Source: Deltaproteobacteria bacterium
GTDB taxonomy: Bacteria; Desulfobacterota; Binatia; Binatales; Binataceae
DNA: 64,000 bases
Assembly (NCBI GenBank): GCA_019237115.1
Contig: JAFAHS010000414.1
Span: 1 to 64,000 of the forward strand
Reading direction: 5' to 3'
Position 1 is the first letter of the stretch. The number at the start of each line of letters is the position of its first letter. Below the pieces are notes generated by a model that saw only the letters and a program-made list of their open reading frames with translations, was not told the origin of the DNA and made no database searches. Below are positions 17,451-26,450 of this stretch, in pieces. A program made the translations under genes and the position numbers.

Positions 17451-18023
17451 TTGGCCGAGTTGCCAGATGAAGAGCTTTGCTCAAGAGTCGCCGCGCGGGA
17501 CAACAGTGCGTTCGAAGCGTTGCTGGAACGGTACCAGGCTCGCGCCTACCGGCTCGCTTACTCGCTGCTCGGAAGCGAAGCCGACGCACGCGATGTGTCT
17601 CAGGATGCGTTCATCAAGCTTTTCGAATCGGCCGGGAAATTTGGTGGCCGGTCGCGATTTTCCACCTGGTTTTATCGAATCGTGGTCAATTTGTGCATCG
17701 ACCACAAGCGACGCTTCCGATGGTGGAGCAAGATGGTCCCGCTGCGAGGGTCGCTGCCCGAAGGAGAGGAAGGCGGGGTTGAGCCCGTCTCATCTGAGCC
17801 TGGACCGGAGGCCGAGGCAATGCACCACGAGACTTCAATCCAGCTGACCGAGGCGTTCGCTCAGCTCTCGCCCAATCAGCGCGCCGCGGTACTGCTGCAA
17901 GTCCAGGACGGGCTCACCAGCCGCGAGATTGCACAGGTGCTCGGCTGCTCGGAGAACACCGCTCGGGTGCACATTCACCGCGGGCTCGCCGCGCTCAAGA
18001 AGCTGTTGAAGAAGGACGAGTGA
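17451..18023 (+). CDS. RNA polymerase ECF-type sigma factor
   Basis: 190 residues starting at TTG (AGGA about 12 bp upstream; no in-frame ATG fits the family start). Region 2 is seen as DARDVSQDAFIKLFES and FSTWFYRIVVNLCIDHKRR, and region 4 as LSPNQRAAVLLQVQDGLTSR and SENTARVHIHRGLAALKKLL. It lacks sigma region 3, as in RpoE/ECF factors. The next gene overlaps by GTGA and encodes a zinc-type anti-sigma factor, so it is held inactive until an envelope or redox signal. The likely targets are its own operon and perhaps the divergent lipoprotein. Confidence 0.95.
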   Translation: MAELPDEELCSRVAARDNSAFEALLERYQARAYRLAYSLLGSEADARDVSQDAFIKLFESAGKFGGRSRFSTWFYRIVVNLCIDHKRRFRWWSKMVPLRGSLPEGEEGGVEPVSSEPGPEAEAMHHETSIQLTEAFAQLSPNQRAAVLLQVQDGLTSREIAQVLGCSENTARVHIHRGLAALKKLLKKDE

Positions 18024-18532
18024 AGATGGACGTCCATCCCCAGCCGGCGCTTGTTCCGTATGTCCGTGGGCAGCTCGGCCCGGACGAGTCAGAGGGGGTG
18101 CGCCTTCATCTGGAGGGATGCGCCGCGTGCCGCGTAGAGGCGGCTGCGCTTCGGGCAACTTTTGAAGAAGTGGCGGCGCGGATAGAGGAGCTGCCGCAGC
18201 CTGAATGGATCGCCTATCGTAGCGAGTTGCGGCGCAAGCTGGACGCCCGCCGTTTCGGCCGCCGGCGGCGCTGGATGTTCGGGGTCGGGTCGCTCACCGC
18301 GGTGGGTGCCGCGGTTGCAGCTACGCTGCTTCTGGTAGTACGGGCTCCGATGCAGCCGGTCCCACCGGTGGAAGAACTCGCACTCGAGCAACAACTAGGT
18401 TCGAACGATCTGGGCTTGTTACGAAACTATCCGGTGGTCGAACAGCTTGACCTGCTCGAGAATTACGACGTCATCGAACACCTCAACGAACTTTCGCCTG
18501 CGCCAAGTGATCAACATGATTCGCGGTCGTAA
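18020..18532 (+). CDS. anti-sigma factor with zinc-finger ZAS motif
   Basis: 170 residues. Start GTG 18020 overlaps the sigma-factor stop (an ATG two codons later is also possible). H30-x3-C34-x2-C37 in HLEGCAACRVE is the canonical zinc anti-sigma motif that binds the sigma factor. A basic stretch RRFGRRRRW precedes one membrane helix (about 87-107, VGSLTAVGAAVAATLLLVV), so the C-terminal 60 residues, which are acidic and contain three short NYxVxE-like strings, are periplasmic. The chain overlaps the next gene by 17 bp. Confidence 0.9.
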   Translation: MKMDVHPQPALVPYVRGQLGPDESEGVRLHLEGCAACRVEAAALRATFEEVAARIEELPQPEWIAYRSELRRKLDARRFGRRRRWMFGVGSLTAVGAAVAATLLLVVRAPMQPVPPVEELALEQQLGSNDLGLLRNYPVVEQLDLLENYDVIEHLNELSPAPSDQHDSRS

Positions 18533-18833
18533 GGTCACGACCATAGCGCTTGCGGTTTCGTTTATGTCGCTGGGTGTGAAAAGCGTGCTTGCTCAACCCG
18601 GCAGCCAGCCCGATGTCAGGATGCTGCTCAACCTCGACTTGTTCACCGCACAACCAAACGCGCCCGCCAGCGGCGACGATGACTCGACCTTGCACCAGAT
18701 TCAGGCACTGCGTGCGATGGGCTATTTGGACGGCGCGGGGAACAGCTCTCCCAAGCCGCCGCTGTCCAACACGAATTCGGGTCAATCCGAGATGCAGCCA
18801 CCCACCGGGGCGCGGGGAGGCGAGGTAGAATGA
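18516..18833 (+). CDS. small secreted protein in the sigma-factor operon
   Basis: 105 residues from ATG 18516, inside the end of the anti-sigma gene; GTG 18507 is an alternative. The N-terminus IRGRKVTTIALAVSFMSLGV followed by AQP is a signal peptide. The rest is polar and low in complexity, with an LNLDLF segment and LHQIQALRAMGYLDG. Weak ribosome site, so translation is probably coupled to the anti-sigma gene. No family recognised; the adjacent DUF3106 gene suggests periplasmic function. Confidence 0.65.
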   Translation: MIRGRKVTTIALAVSFMSLGVKSVLAQPGSQPDVRMLLNLDLFTAQPNAPASGDDDSTLHQIQALRAMGYLDGAGNSSPKPPLSNTNSGQSEMQPPTGARGGEVE

Positions 18834-19399
18834 CCACGCGCAGCTCGATTGCCGTAGTCATGATTCTCGCGGCGCTGATCTCACCCGGTGCGTTCGCTCA
18901 GACCGCCCCGCTTGGCGAGCCGGCGAACTCGGCCGAGCGCGCGTTGGTCGGCGCGCAACCGGACGCCTGGGCGCGGCTCAACCCCCAACAGCGGGAGCGC
19001 GTACTGGAGAATTTTCGCCAGTGGCAGGGCATGACTCCCGAGCAGCGCCAGGGGGCAGAACGCAACTTTCAGGAATTCCGCAAGCTCCCTCCCCAGGAAC
19101 GACAACAGGTGCTACGCACGCTGCACCAGTGGCGCCAGCTGCCGCCCGAGCGTCGCGAACAAATGCGCGCAGCATACTCACGCTTCAAGAACATGCCACC
19201 CGCACAGCGCCAACAAATCATGCAGCGGTATGAGCATTTCCAGCAGCTTCCGCCCGAGCAGCGCCAGAAGGTCCTGAACAACTATCAACGCTGGCAGCAG
19301 ATGACCCCGGAGCAGCGCCAGGAGTTCAGTCGACAGTGGGGTCGCACTCACAATGCGCATCCCAGATTCGAGCCCAAACCGCCAAAACTCCTGCATTGA
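18830..19399 (+). CDS. DUF3106 family periplasmic protein
   Basis: 189 residues with a signal peptide (SIAVVMILAALISPGAFAQ). The mature part is tandem ~20-residue helical repeats of the type LPPEQRQxVLxxYxxW and MTPEQRQ, seen about six times between residues 45 and 165, as in DUF3106 proteins. It ends in a basic/Pro tail. The start overlaps the upstream stop (ATGA). Genes like this are common at the end of sigma/anti-sigma operons of Acidobacteria and delta-proteobacteria; the role is unknown, possibly a periplasmic sensor or chaperone. Confidence 0.85.
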   Translation: MTTRSSIAVVMILAALISPGAFAQTAPLGEPANSAERALVGAQPDAWARLNPQQRERVLENFRQWQGMTPEQRQGAERNFQEFRKLPPQERQQVLRTLHQWRQLPPERREQMRAAYSRFKNMPPAQRQQIMQRYEHFQQLPPEQRQKVLNNYQRWQQMTPEQRQEFSRQWGRTHNAHPRFEPKPPKLLH

Positions 19400-19461
19400 T
19401 GGGGCCGGGCGGGGCTGCCTGATCAAAGCACGGGCGAAACCTCGGCTCACCTCACAGCGGG

Positions 19462-20049
19462 CTAGGGCTGCAGCAGAGAACGTCGCCATTCGCGACCGCG
19501 TCGCAGGTAGATCTCGCGGTCGTGCAGGCGATGCTCGCGATGGGTCCAGAATTCGATCACGTCGGGACGTACGCGAAAACCGGTCCACCATTGCGGTCGC
19601 GGGACTTCCCGGCCTTTAAGTTTGCCGGCGAGCCGAGCGTATCGCTCGAGAAGTTCCGCACGGGAATGGAGTCGAGCACTCTGGCAGGATGCGCTCGCTG
19701 CCAGCTGGCTCTGCCGCGGCCGGGTTGTCCAGTAAACGTCGGCCTCGCGAGCGGTGACTTCTCGCACGCGGCCGTCCACGCGGACCTGCCGGCCCTTGGG
19801 CTGCCAGTATAGAGCGAGCGACGCGCGAGGGTTGCCCTGGAGCTCGCGGCCCTTGCGGCTACGTGCGTCGGTGAAGAATACGAAGCCCCGCGCGTCGATT
19901 GTTTTCAGCAGGACGAATCGCACAGCTGTCTTTCCGCCGCGCGCCGCCGTCGCCAGTGCCATTGCTTCGTAGTTTTGAATTCCGAGCCGGCGCGCCTGGT
20001 TGAGCCAGCGAACGAATTTCGCAATCGGGTCGTGGCTGCGCTGCACCAT
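19462..20049 (-). CDS. pdxH: pyridoxamine 5'-phosphate oxidase
   Basis: 195 residues. It makes pyridoxal 5'-phosphate from PNP or PMP with FMN and O2. The FMN site is seen as RFVLLKTIDARGFVFFTDAR and SRKGRELQGNPRASLALYW, followed by QVRVDGRVREV and RPRQSQLAASASCQS. The C-terminal signature PRPQWWTGFRVRP and IEFWTHREHRLHDR is intact, with WTG in place of the usual WGG. The N-terminus is about 20 residues shorter than the E. coli protein. It converges with the DUF3106 gene and stands alone. Confidence 0.93.
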   Translation of the reverse strand: MVQRSHDPIAKFVRWLNQARRLGIQNYEAMALATAARGGKTAVRFVLLKTIDARGFVFFTDARSRKGRELQGNPRASLALYWQPKGRQVRVDGRVREVTAREADVYWTTRPRQSQLAASASCQSARLHSRAELLERYARLAGKLKGREVPRPQWWTGFRVRPDVIEFWTHREHRLHDREIYLRRGREWRRSLLQP

Positions 20050-20298
20050 TCAGCAATCATGGCATGGGACCAGCCCTTCATACGATACGAATCCAGGCAC
20101 TCCTCCCCCTAGAAGGGCAAGTTGTGCAGAGCGGCGGGATCGAGGGTGATATACGGGCGCGCGCCGCTCCGCCACCTTGAATCCGCAACTAACCGAATTG
20201 CGGACGCCCGACGCCGGCCCCCACCAGGTTCGGGCGAGCCCGGGCCGCGACCAGGGTCGAGTCGAGAGTCTTTCGGCTGGAGATGGACGCAGGCCGCC

Positions 20299-20631
20299 CT
20301 ACAGGCTTTTGCCGTCGAACGTGTTGACCTTGAATTTCGACGGGTCTACCCCTTCGAGACATCGGACGTTGACGGCAATGCCCTCGTCGCCGATCACAAA
20401 TGGGCCGACACCACAGTTGGGACAGAATTGATGTTTGTACTTGCCGGTTTTGAAGGTATAGGTGGCGAGATTCGACGCCGGGGTCTCGAACCGAACCTTA
20501 TCGTGAGGCAAAAACCAGTGTAGGTAACCGCGCTTGCTACAGATCGAACAATTGCAATCCAAAAGCTCCCCTATCTCGCCATCCGCCTCGAAGGCGACCT
20601 TTCCGCAATGACACGAGCCCTTGTAAGTCAT
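20299..20631 (-). CDS. GFA / CENP-V family zinc protein
   Basis: 110 residues with the GFA zinc pattern: CHCGKVAFE near the N-terminus, CNCSICSKRGYLHWFLP, and CPNCGVGPF. These supply the structural and catalytic Zn2+ Cys sets of the glutathione-dependent formaldehyde-activating enzyme family; the biochemical role of most members, including this short one, is not settled. About 250 bp separate it from pdxH and no operon is evident. Confidence 0.88.
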   Translation of the reverse strand: MTYKGSCHCGKVAFEADGEIGELLDCNCSICSKRGYLHWFLPHDKVRFETPASNLATYTFKTGKYKHQFCPNCGVGPFVIGDEGIAVNVRCLEGVDPSKFKVNTFDGKSL

Positions 20632-20902
20632 TTTGTTACTCCTGAGATTGGATTTTCAGATCATCGCGGGGGATCTCTCCTGGTGCAAGTGTGTGCCCCG
20701 ATCGCACGGGCTCACCTACCGCATTTCGGGAACGCGCTGAAGGTTCCCCGGCGGTTGAACCCTGGCTGCCGGATTGACCACAACGTCTTCGCCCCACGGT
20801 GGCTACCGTGCTCGATTGCATATCAGTCGGAAAGGTTGAATCTGATAGGGAGCTTTTAGTAGTGCGTCGATGTGAAGTAGAGGAGGGAATCCAGGAGCTG
20901 TC

Positions 20903-21787
20903 GTGAATATCGGAATGACCGCGGTCGGGATCGGAAAGGCAGCGCGGCCCAACACCATTCGGGCGGTGGTGGAGAACGCGGAAAGGCTCGGCTTCGCGAG
21001 GCTCTGGGCACCCGAGCACGTTGTGCTGTTCGACGCTCACGAATCGAGGTATCCCTACAGCGACGACGGCAAGTTCATGGCCCGCAGCAACATCGATCTT
21101 CTCGACCCCTTCATCGGTCTGACCTACGCCGCAGCCTTGAGCCGACGAATCAAGCTCGCCACGGGAATCTGCCTGGTCGCGGAGCACAATCCGCTTGCGT
21201 TAGCCAAGGTGATCGCCAGCCTCGACAGTCTCAGCTCCGGACGCCTGGCGCTCGGGGTTGGTATCGGGTGGTCTTCGGAAGAATTTGCCGCACTCGGAAT
21301 TCCTTTCGAACGCCGGGCGCAGCGCACCTGCGAATACATCGAGGTGATGCGCAAGCTATGGGGCGAAGAGAAATCCAGTTTTAGCGGCGAGTTCGTTCGC
21401 TTCGACGGCGTCCGCAGTTTCCCCAAGCCTTCGCAGGGGACCAAGGTACCGATAATTTTCGGAGGCGAGAGCATGCCGGCGCTGCGGCGGGTGGCGCGAT
21501 TAGGCGACGGATGGTTCGGGGTCAAACTAAATCCAGAGCAAGCTGCCGCAAAGATAGCGACGCTGCGCAAGTTGATGACCGAGGCCGGCCGCGACATGTC
21601 GGAGCTCGAAATCATCATCTCCCCATATGAAAACGAAGTGAGCGCGGACGATCTGCGCGCCTATCACGAGATCGGGGTCCACGAATTCGTGCCCTTCGTG
21701 CGCTTGCCTGGCGACGATCGAAAGATCCCCGAGGGACTCGAGCGCATTGCGCGCCAGTTCGTGGAGCCCGCGGCGAAACTCCACTAG
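20903..21787 (+). CDS. LLM class F420-dependent oxidoreductase
   Basis: 294 residues starting GTG with AGGAG seven bases upstream. It has ENAERLGFARLWAPEHVV, IKLATGICLVAEHNPLALAK, LDSLSSGRLALGVGIGW and FGGESMPALRRVARLGDGWF: the TIGR03619-like F420-dependent pattern. Such proteins use reduced deazaflavin F420 for reductions or oxygenation. It is 112 bp upstream of the ThDP enzyme and may be co-transcribed. If truly F420-dependent the organism must make F420, which this window cannot show. Confidence 0.85.
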   Translation: MNIGMTAVGIGKAARPNTIRAVVENAERLGFARLWAPEHVVLFDAHESRYPYSDDGKFMARSNIDLLDPFIGLTYAAALSRRIKLATGICLVAEHNPLALAKVIASLDSLSSGRLALGVGIGWSSEEFAALGIPFERRAQRTCEYIEVMRKLWGEEKSSFSGEFVRFDGVRSFPKPSQGTKVPIIFGGESMPALRRVARLGDGWFGVKLNPEQAAAKIATLRKLMTEAGRDMSELEIIISPYENEVSADDLRAYHEIGVHEFVPFVRLPGDDRKIPEGLERIARQFVEPAAKLH

Positions 21788-21899
21788 CGGATGGATGAGG
21801 AGGTCAGGGCGGCGAACCTGCTCCCAACCGGCCCCTTGACCTGTGACCGTTTGATTCACAACACCTCGCCGGTTTAGCCCGGCGGCCAAGGAGATTGCG

Positions 21900-23633
21900 A
21901 TGCCCAGACCAAGAAGCACGGATGGCGGAGAGCTGGTCGCGCGGACCTTGAAACAATTCGGTGTCGAAGTCGCGTTCGGACTGCACGGCGGCCATCTCGA
22001 CTCCCTGTTGGTTGGATTTCACCGTAACCACATCCGCCTCATCGACACCCGTCACGAAGCAGTTGCGGTTAACGCGGCGGACGGATATGCCCGCTCTACC
22101 GGACGACTCGGGGTCGCGTTCGCGACCGCGGCCTCGGGCTACTCAAACGCGATCGCGGGCCTGGCGACGGCGTATGCGGACCGTAGCCCACTCCTTCTGC
22201 TGACCAGTTCGCCTCCGCTGCGCGATGCCGAACAGAACGCCCTGCAGGGTTCGATCGACCAAATTGCGATGGCAAACCCTCTGAGTAAATGGGCGCATCG
22301 TGTGACTGTGGTCGAGGAAATTCCCAGTCTGGTGTCATTTGCAATTCGCAAGGCGCTGGCCGGTGCGCCGGGGCCCGTGGTGCTCGATCTTCCCATAGAC
22401 GTGCTGTTCGGTCCCGCGGATGAGGCGCGGATTGACCACGGGGGCGGCGCCCGGATGCCGGCTCCCCCGTCGCCATCCCCCGCCGCCGTGCGCGAAGCGC
22501 TCGGATTGCTCCGAAACGCCGAGCGGCCGGTCATCATTGCTGGAGGTGGCGTCCGCGGCAGGGCCGCGTCGGAACTACTGGTCGCTTTCGCGGAGCGAAG
22601 CGGGATTCCGGTGTTTAATCAACAAACCAGCTTCGGCGCCATGCCTGCAGACCATCCGCTTAACGGCTTCGCTGCTGGCCATCTTGCGGTCCTCCAGATG
22701 GTCCACGGGAAAGGGCCGGACCTCGTCCTCTTGCTGGGTGCGCGCCGCGGAATGTTCTTGGGGGCTCGAGGCGGAGCCATCGTACCGGACTCGGCCAAGG
22801 TCGTGCAGGTGGATATTGACGCCTCCGAGATCGGACGCTTCCGGCCGTTCGACCTCGGCATTACCGCGGATTCGGCCGAGACGCTACGGGCGTTCCTCGA
22901 CACTGATACGGAACGCTGGCCGGAACGCAGTGCATGGGCCAACGCCGCAGTGATGATCCATCGGCGTGAGCGGTCATTCGCGAACGAGCCCACGGTGGTC
23001 AACGGCAGGCTCCATCCGTTTCACGCGATTCGCGAGACGCTGAGGGCGCTCCAACCGGGTGCGACGCTTATCGTTGATGGCGGCGAGATGGGCTCGTGGG
23101 TCGGCGAGTCTGCGCATGAGGCGAGGCCGAAACGAATCATCGGCCACGGCGGTTACTTGGGCTTTCTCGGCATCGGCTTTGGAATCGCGATTGGCGCCCA
23201 AGTGGCCGATCCCGGAAGCAGGGTGATTCTCCTGATGGGCGACGGCGCATTCGGCTTGCATCTCCAGGAGCTCGAAACGATGGCACGCCACGGACTGCCG
23301 ATCGTGACGGTGGTGGTGAACAACGCCTGCTGGGGCATGTCGATTCATGGTCAGGAGGCGGTGTACGGAAACGAAGCGGGCATCGTCAGCAGGCTCGCGG
23401 ATAGCGACTACGATATCGCAGCACGCGGCCTCGGTGCGGCCGGCGAGCGCGTGTCGCGAATCGAGGATGTCGGCCCCGCAATCCGGCGAGCGCTCGCCTC
23501 GGGTAAGGCCACGTGCATAAATCTCACCGTGTCCGGTGAGGTAACCCATCCGATCACACCCACCATGGTCGGCTATACCGATGATCCGAACACGATCGTG
23601 ATCCCCTACTACGACAACGTGCCGCGGAGGTGA
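21900..23633 (+). CDS. thiamine diphosphate-dependent enzyme (acetolactate-synthase family)
   Basis: 577 residues. The PYR domain has DTRHEAVAVNAADGYARSTG with the Glu (of HEA) that activates ThDP. The central domain has ERPVIIAGGGVRG (Rossmann, FAD/structural). The PP domain has GDGAFGLHLQELETMARHG and VVVNNACWGM, the GDG-x-N ThDP/Mg motif. Members include acetolactate synthase, oxalyl-CoA and benzoylformate decarboxylases; the neighbours argue against branched-chain biosynthesis (no regulatory subunit), so a decarboxylase or carboligase in catabolism is more likely. AAGGAG precedes the ATG. Confidence 0.9.
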   Translation: MPRPRSTDGGELVARTLKQFGVEVAFGLHGGHLDSLLVGFHRNHIRLIDTRHEAVAVNAADGYARSTGRLGVAFATAASGYSNAIAGLATAYADRSPLLLLTSSPPLRDAEQNALQGSIDQIAMANPLSKWAHRVTVVEEIPSLVSFAIRKALAGAPGPVVLDLPIDVLFGPADEARIDHGGGARMPAPPSPSPAAVREALGLLRNAERPVIIAGGGVRGRAASELLVAFAERSGIPVFNQQTSFGAMPADHPLNGFAAGHLAVLQMVHGKGPDLVLLLGARRGMFLGARGGAIVPDSAKVVQVDIDASEIGRFRPFDLGITADSAETLRAFLDTDTERWPERSAWANAAVMIHRRERSFANEPTVVNGRLHPFHAIRETLRALQPGATLIVDGGEMGSWVGESAHEARPKRIIGHGGYLGFLGIGFGIAIGAQVADPGSRVILLMGDGAFGLHLQELETMARHGLPIVTVVVNNACWGMSIHGQEAVYGNEAGIVSRLADSDYDIAARGLGAAGERVSRIEDVGPAIRRALASGKATCINLTVSGEVTHPITPTMVGYTDDPNTIVIPYYDNVPRR

Positions 23634-23775
23634 GGGGTCCGCGCTGTCGCGATGAAAAATGGGGGCGATGATTCAGAATAGGTCGGAGCTTTAGCGGTCG
23701 CAGCCTAACAGCTGACCTAACCGCCGGGTCTCTGTTCGGCAGTGGCAAGGACTTACCAATGGTTGCGTTGGGCGG

Positions 23776-23796
23776 GCGTATAGAGTTTCTATACGC
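23776..23796. promoter_or_regulatory. perfect inverted repeat upstream of the PLD-like gene
   Basis: GCGTATAGA-GTT-TCTATACGC is a perfect 9-bp-arm repeat 57 bp before ATG 23854. It could be an operator or a leader hairpin; there is no T-run so it is not a clear terminator. A second GGAACAATTCAATTG string lies nearer the start. Confidence 0.5.
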
Positions 23797-23853
23797 GGCT
23801 GGGAGCGAAAGATCGGTAGGGATTCGGAACAATTCAATTGACCGGGGAAAACT

Positions 23854-24564
23854 ATGACAAAAGCATTAGTCAGGCAGGGCAAGACGGTATCAGCGAGCAA
23901 CAGTACCAGCGATCCATCGCAGAGCTTGCAGGCATTCGATCTTCTTCAGCTGCAACAGTATACGCAGGAAAAGTCCTACTCCCCCACGGCCAGCAAAGAT
24001 TTCCATCTCTTCTTTGTAGGCCGCGACGACGTTCACGATATCCTCAAATACGTATTGTCGCGAGTGAGAGTATCGCTCTACCTAAACATGTTCGGCTATG
24101 ACGACGCCGAACTCAATGACATCCTGATGGCGAAGGCGTTGGACGCGAGCGTCACGATGTTGATCACCCTGGATAAAAGCCAGGCAGGCGGCACCCACGA
24201 AAAGGCGCTCCTCGAGGCCGACCGACAGCACCTGCTCGCGAAATTCAACACGTACTTTGCGATCGGTCAATCTTCGACCCACCAGATCAGCCATACCAAG
24301 GGTTTCGTCGCAGATGGCAGGGTGGGAGGAGAAGGTTCGGTGAACTGGTCAGCGGCTGGGGAAGGTACCTTCGTTGTCTCGGGACAATCCGGGGGGCCCG
24401 GTTTCAAGGCCCAGAACAATACCCAAACGATCTTCACCGATGGGGATTCGGTGCGTCGATTTCAGGCGGAACTGATCGCCGAACATATGACCGCAGAAAA
24501 TCAGCAGGAGCAGATTACTCCCAACCCGAGGCGACGTCAGCGCAACCTGTCTATCGCAACTTAG
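23854..24564 (+). CDS. phospholipase-D-like protein with a single HKD motif
   Basis: 236 residues. HTKGFVAD...GSVNW gives H147, K149, D154 and G161-S162-x-N164: the complete HxK-x4-D-x6-GSxN signature of the PLD superfamily. Only one copy is present, as in Nuc-type nucleases and BfiI-like enzymes that act as dimers. The N-terminal half has FFVGRDDVHDILKYVLSRVR, a helical segment. No signal peptide is seen. It could cleave phosphodiesters of DNA or lipids. The gene is convergent with the S53 peptidase gene. The ATG at 23854 has weak upstream GGGG. Confidence 0.8.
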   Translation: MTKALVRQGKTVSASNSTSDPSQSLQAFDLLQLQQYTQEKSYSPTASKDFHLFFVGRDDVHDILKYVLSRVRVSLYLNMFGYDDAELNDILMAKALDASVTMLITLDKSQAGGTHEKALLEADRQHLLAKFNTYFAIGQSSTHQISHTKGFVADGRVGGEGSVNWSAAGEGTFVVSGQSGGPGFKAQNNTQTIFTDGDSVRRFQAELIAEHMTAENQQEQITPNPRRRQRNLSIAT

Positions 24565-24596
24565 TGTTCGGGTCCCGGTTGCGCGGTTTAAGTGTT

Positions 24597-24620
24597 GCCT
24601 TCCCGGGGAGGCCGGGAGGC
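24597..24620 (+). terminator. possible hairpin between convergent genes
   Basis: GCCT(T)CCCGG-GGAGG-CCGGGAGGC forms a strong stem with one bulged T, 33 bp after the stop of the PLD-like gene. No T-run follows, so rho-independent action is uncertain. Confidence 0.35.
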
Positions 24621-24719
24621 CCGCCTGGCCAGTAACATATCCGGCGGCAGACACGTCTGTCCGTCACCGCGATCGGTCGCCAATGATGAGGCGACCGCCG
24701 ACTCTCGCCAACCTGCCGC

Positions 24720-26342
24720 CTACAGGACCGAAAGCATCTTTACTCCGTTAGGCACACCCCACCCACTGACAGCGTCATAGCCTTTTCCTGCATCGTACCC
24801 GACCTTTGGTGGATGCGAAGCGTTTTGTCCTGTGGAGACGTCCGTGCAGCCGGATAGCCCCTTCGCCTGGCCGTTTGAAGCGACCTGATACAGGAGAGGG
24901 GTGAGGAACCGCTGGCGCTTGACGGGGGGCCAGGCCGCGTTGAGACGTGCGATGAGCGCCGCCCACAGGGGCGCCGAGGCGCTGGTTCCACCGTTGGGAG
25001 CATCCTTTCCGAGAAAAACGAGATCGTAAAACGGCGGGCCCGCGAGAGCAGCGATGTCCGGCACGACGCGACCGTCGAAAAGATCCCCGTTGAGGGATTT
25101 GATCTGAACGTTCTGCCACTCCGGTCGCGAAAATACCTCGCTGACGCCACCTCCGGTGGAACCACCTCCGTTACTCGTCCGGTGACCCGGGGCCTCCCAC
25201 CAGGTTACCTCGCTCAGATTGTGTCCGGCCTTGCTCAGCATGGTGCCTCCGACGCTGAGTGCAAAGGGGCTGCTCGCCGGAAAGTCTACATGAGACTTAC
25301 CATCGGTCTCCTCATCTCCCGAACCATCATCACCAGCCGAAACACAGGTCGTGATGCCCATAAGAGCCATGGCCTGCAGACGATTGTTGATCGCCGTCAG
25401 CGCCGCGCCCGACCAGTCGGGAGCATCCTCCGCGAGACCCCAGCTCACCGACAGCACGACCGGTCGAGCCACCGTCTCGTCCATGACCTTGTTAAGGAGA
25501 TCCACCCAACCCTTTTGATTGAATGGCGCAAAATAGACGAACACCTGGGAGGCGGGGCATAGACCCGCCACGATCTGGATGTCCATCATGACTTCGGTCG
25601 ACTCCTCCAGCACATTCTCCTGCCGTTGCCTTGGCATCTGCTCAATTTGTTGCGCCGTTGGCTGCGTGGACCCGACCGGGACGATCTTCACCTCGGGAAC
25701 GGGTCGCCCAATCTTTTGACAAAAGCGGTTCAAATCGCCTTCGAAGTACGTTCCTCCAAACTCGGCGATTCCGATTTGCTGACCGGCGGCCGTCCCGGGC
25801 GGGAAGTTGTAACGGTTTTCCAGCTCGGCACACGAAAGCGCGGTCCGACCTGCGGGCGACTTCGCACGCTTCCTCGCTGCTCTGCGTCGGGCCACTCGCC
25901 TGTCGTCCAAGCCGTGCACGCCTTTGAGCATTCCATCAAGCTGAGCTGGTATCTGCAGCGCTCCTTCACGGCCGCGGAATTCGCCCTGTTCCGGATCTCG
26001 ATAAATACCGAGATTCGGTTTGAAGGCGCGCTCCATGTCAGCTGCCGAGCCCGAGACTCGCATGCTGCGGGTCAAAAGTGAGGTCTGCTCTATTTTCAGC
26101 CCAAAATTTTTGAGAACCTTTGCGATCCGGTCCGCGTCTCTTTTATCGGCGCCATATTTCGCTGCGAATTGATCACGTGTCATAGCCTTCTTCGGCAATG
26201 TGTCCGCGCCGGGCAGTTTTGGACCTCGGAGGTCCAGCGTGACCTCGATGTGCTCCGACGGATTGACGTCGCGCAATCTGATGGCGTTTCTCTTCGCCGG
26301 TCGCAAACTTCCGTGTAGTACGATGTGCGCGCTTGAGTTCAT
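24720..26342 (-). CDS. S53 family serine-carboxyl peptidase (sedolisin/kumamolisin-like)
   Basis: 540 residues. The propeptide (about 1-165) has the pro-kumamolisin activation domain, including TRSMRVSGSAADMERAF and a basic linker RRVARRRAARKRAK that could be the maturation site. Catalytic residues: E250 and D254 in TEVMMD, D338 region in SAGDDGSGDE, and S454 in GGTSASAPLW. The C-terminal VGYDAGKGYDAVSGWG gives the Ca2+ loop. These enzymes are active in acid, usually outside the cell. There is no typical signal peptide before the propeptide, so export is unclear. It has GGAGAAGG just before ATG 26342. Confidence 0.92.
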   Translation of the reverse strand: MNSSAHIVLHGSLRPAKRNAIRLRDVNPSEHIEVTLDLRGPKLPGADTLPKKAMTRDQFAAKYGADKRDADRIAKVLKNFGLKIEQTSLLTRSMRVSGSAADMERAFKPNLGIYRDPEQGEFRGREGALQIPAQLDGMLKGVHGLDDRRVARRRAARKRAKSPAGRTALSCAELENRYNFPPGTAAGQQIGIAEFGGTYFEGDLNRFCQKIGRPVPEVKIVPVGSTQPTAQQIEQMPRQRQENVLEESTEVMMDIQIVAGLCPASQVFVYFAPFNQKGWVDLLNKVMDETVARPVVLSVSWGLAEDAPDWSGAALTAINNRLQAMALMGITTCVSAGDDGSGDEETDGKSHVDFPASSPFALSVGGTMLSKAGHNLSEVTWWEAPGHRTSNGGGSTGGGVSEVFSRPEWQNVQIKSLNGDLFDGRVVPDIAALAGPPFYDLVFLGKDAPNGGTSASAPLWAALIARLNAAWPPVKRQRFLTPLLYQVASNGQAKGLSGCTDVSTGQNASHPPKVGYDAGKGYDAVSGWGVPNGVKMLSVL

Positions 26343-26450
26343 TTCCTTCTCCTAGCCGTGCTGGCACTGCTCAATGCAGAAGTAGCAGAAACCGTCGTCT
26401 CACCGGCCGTTCGAATCACCTTTTCTCGCTGGGGGCCGTAAGACGATTAT

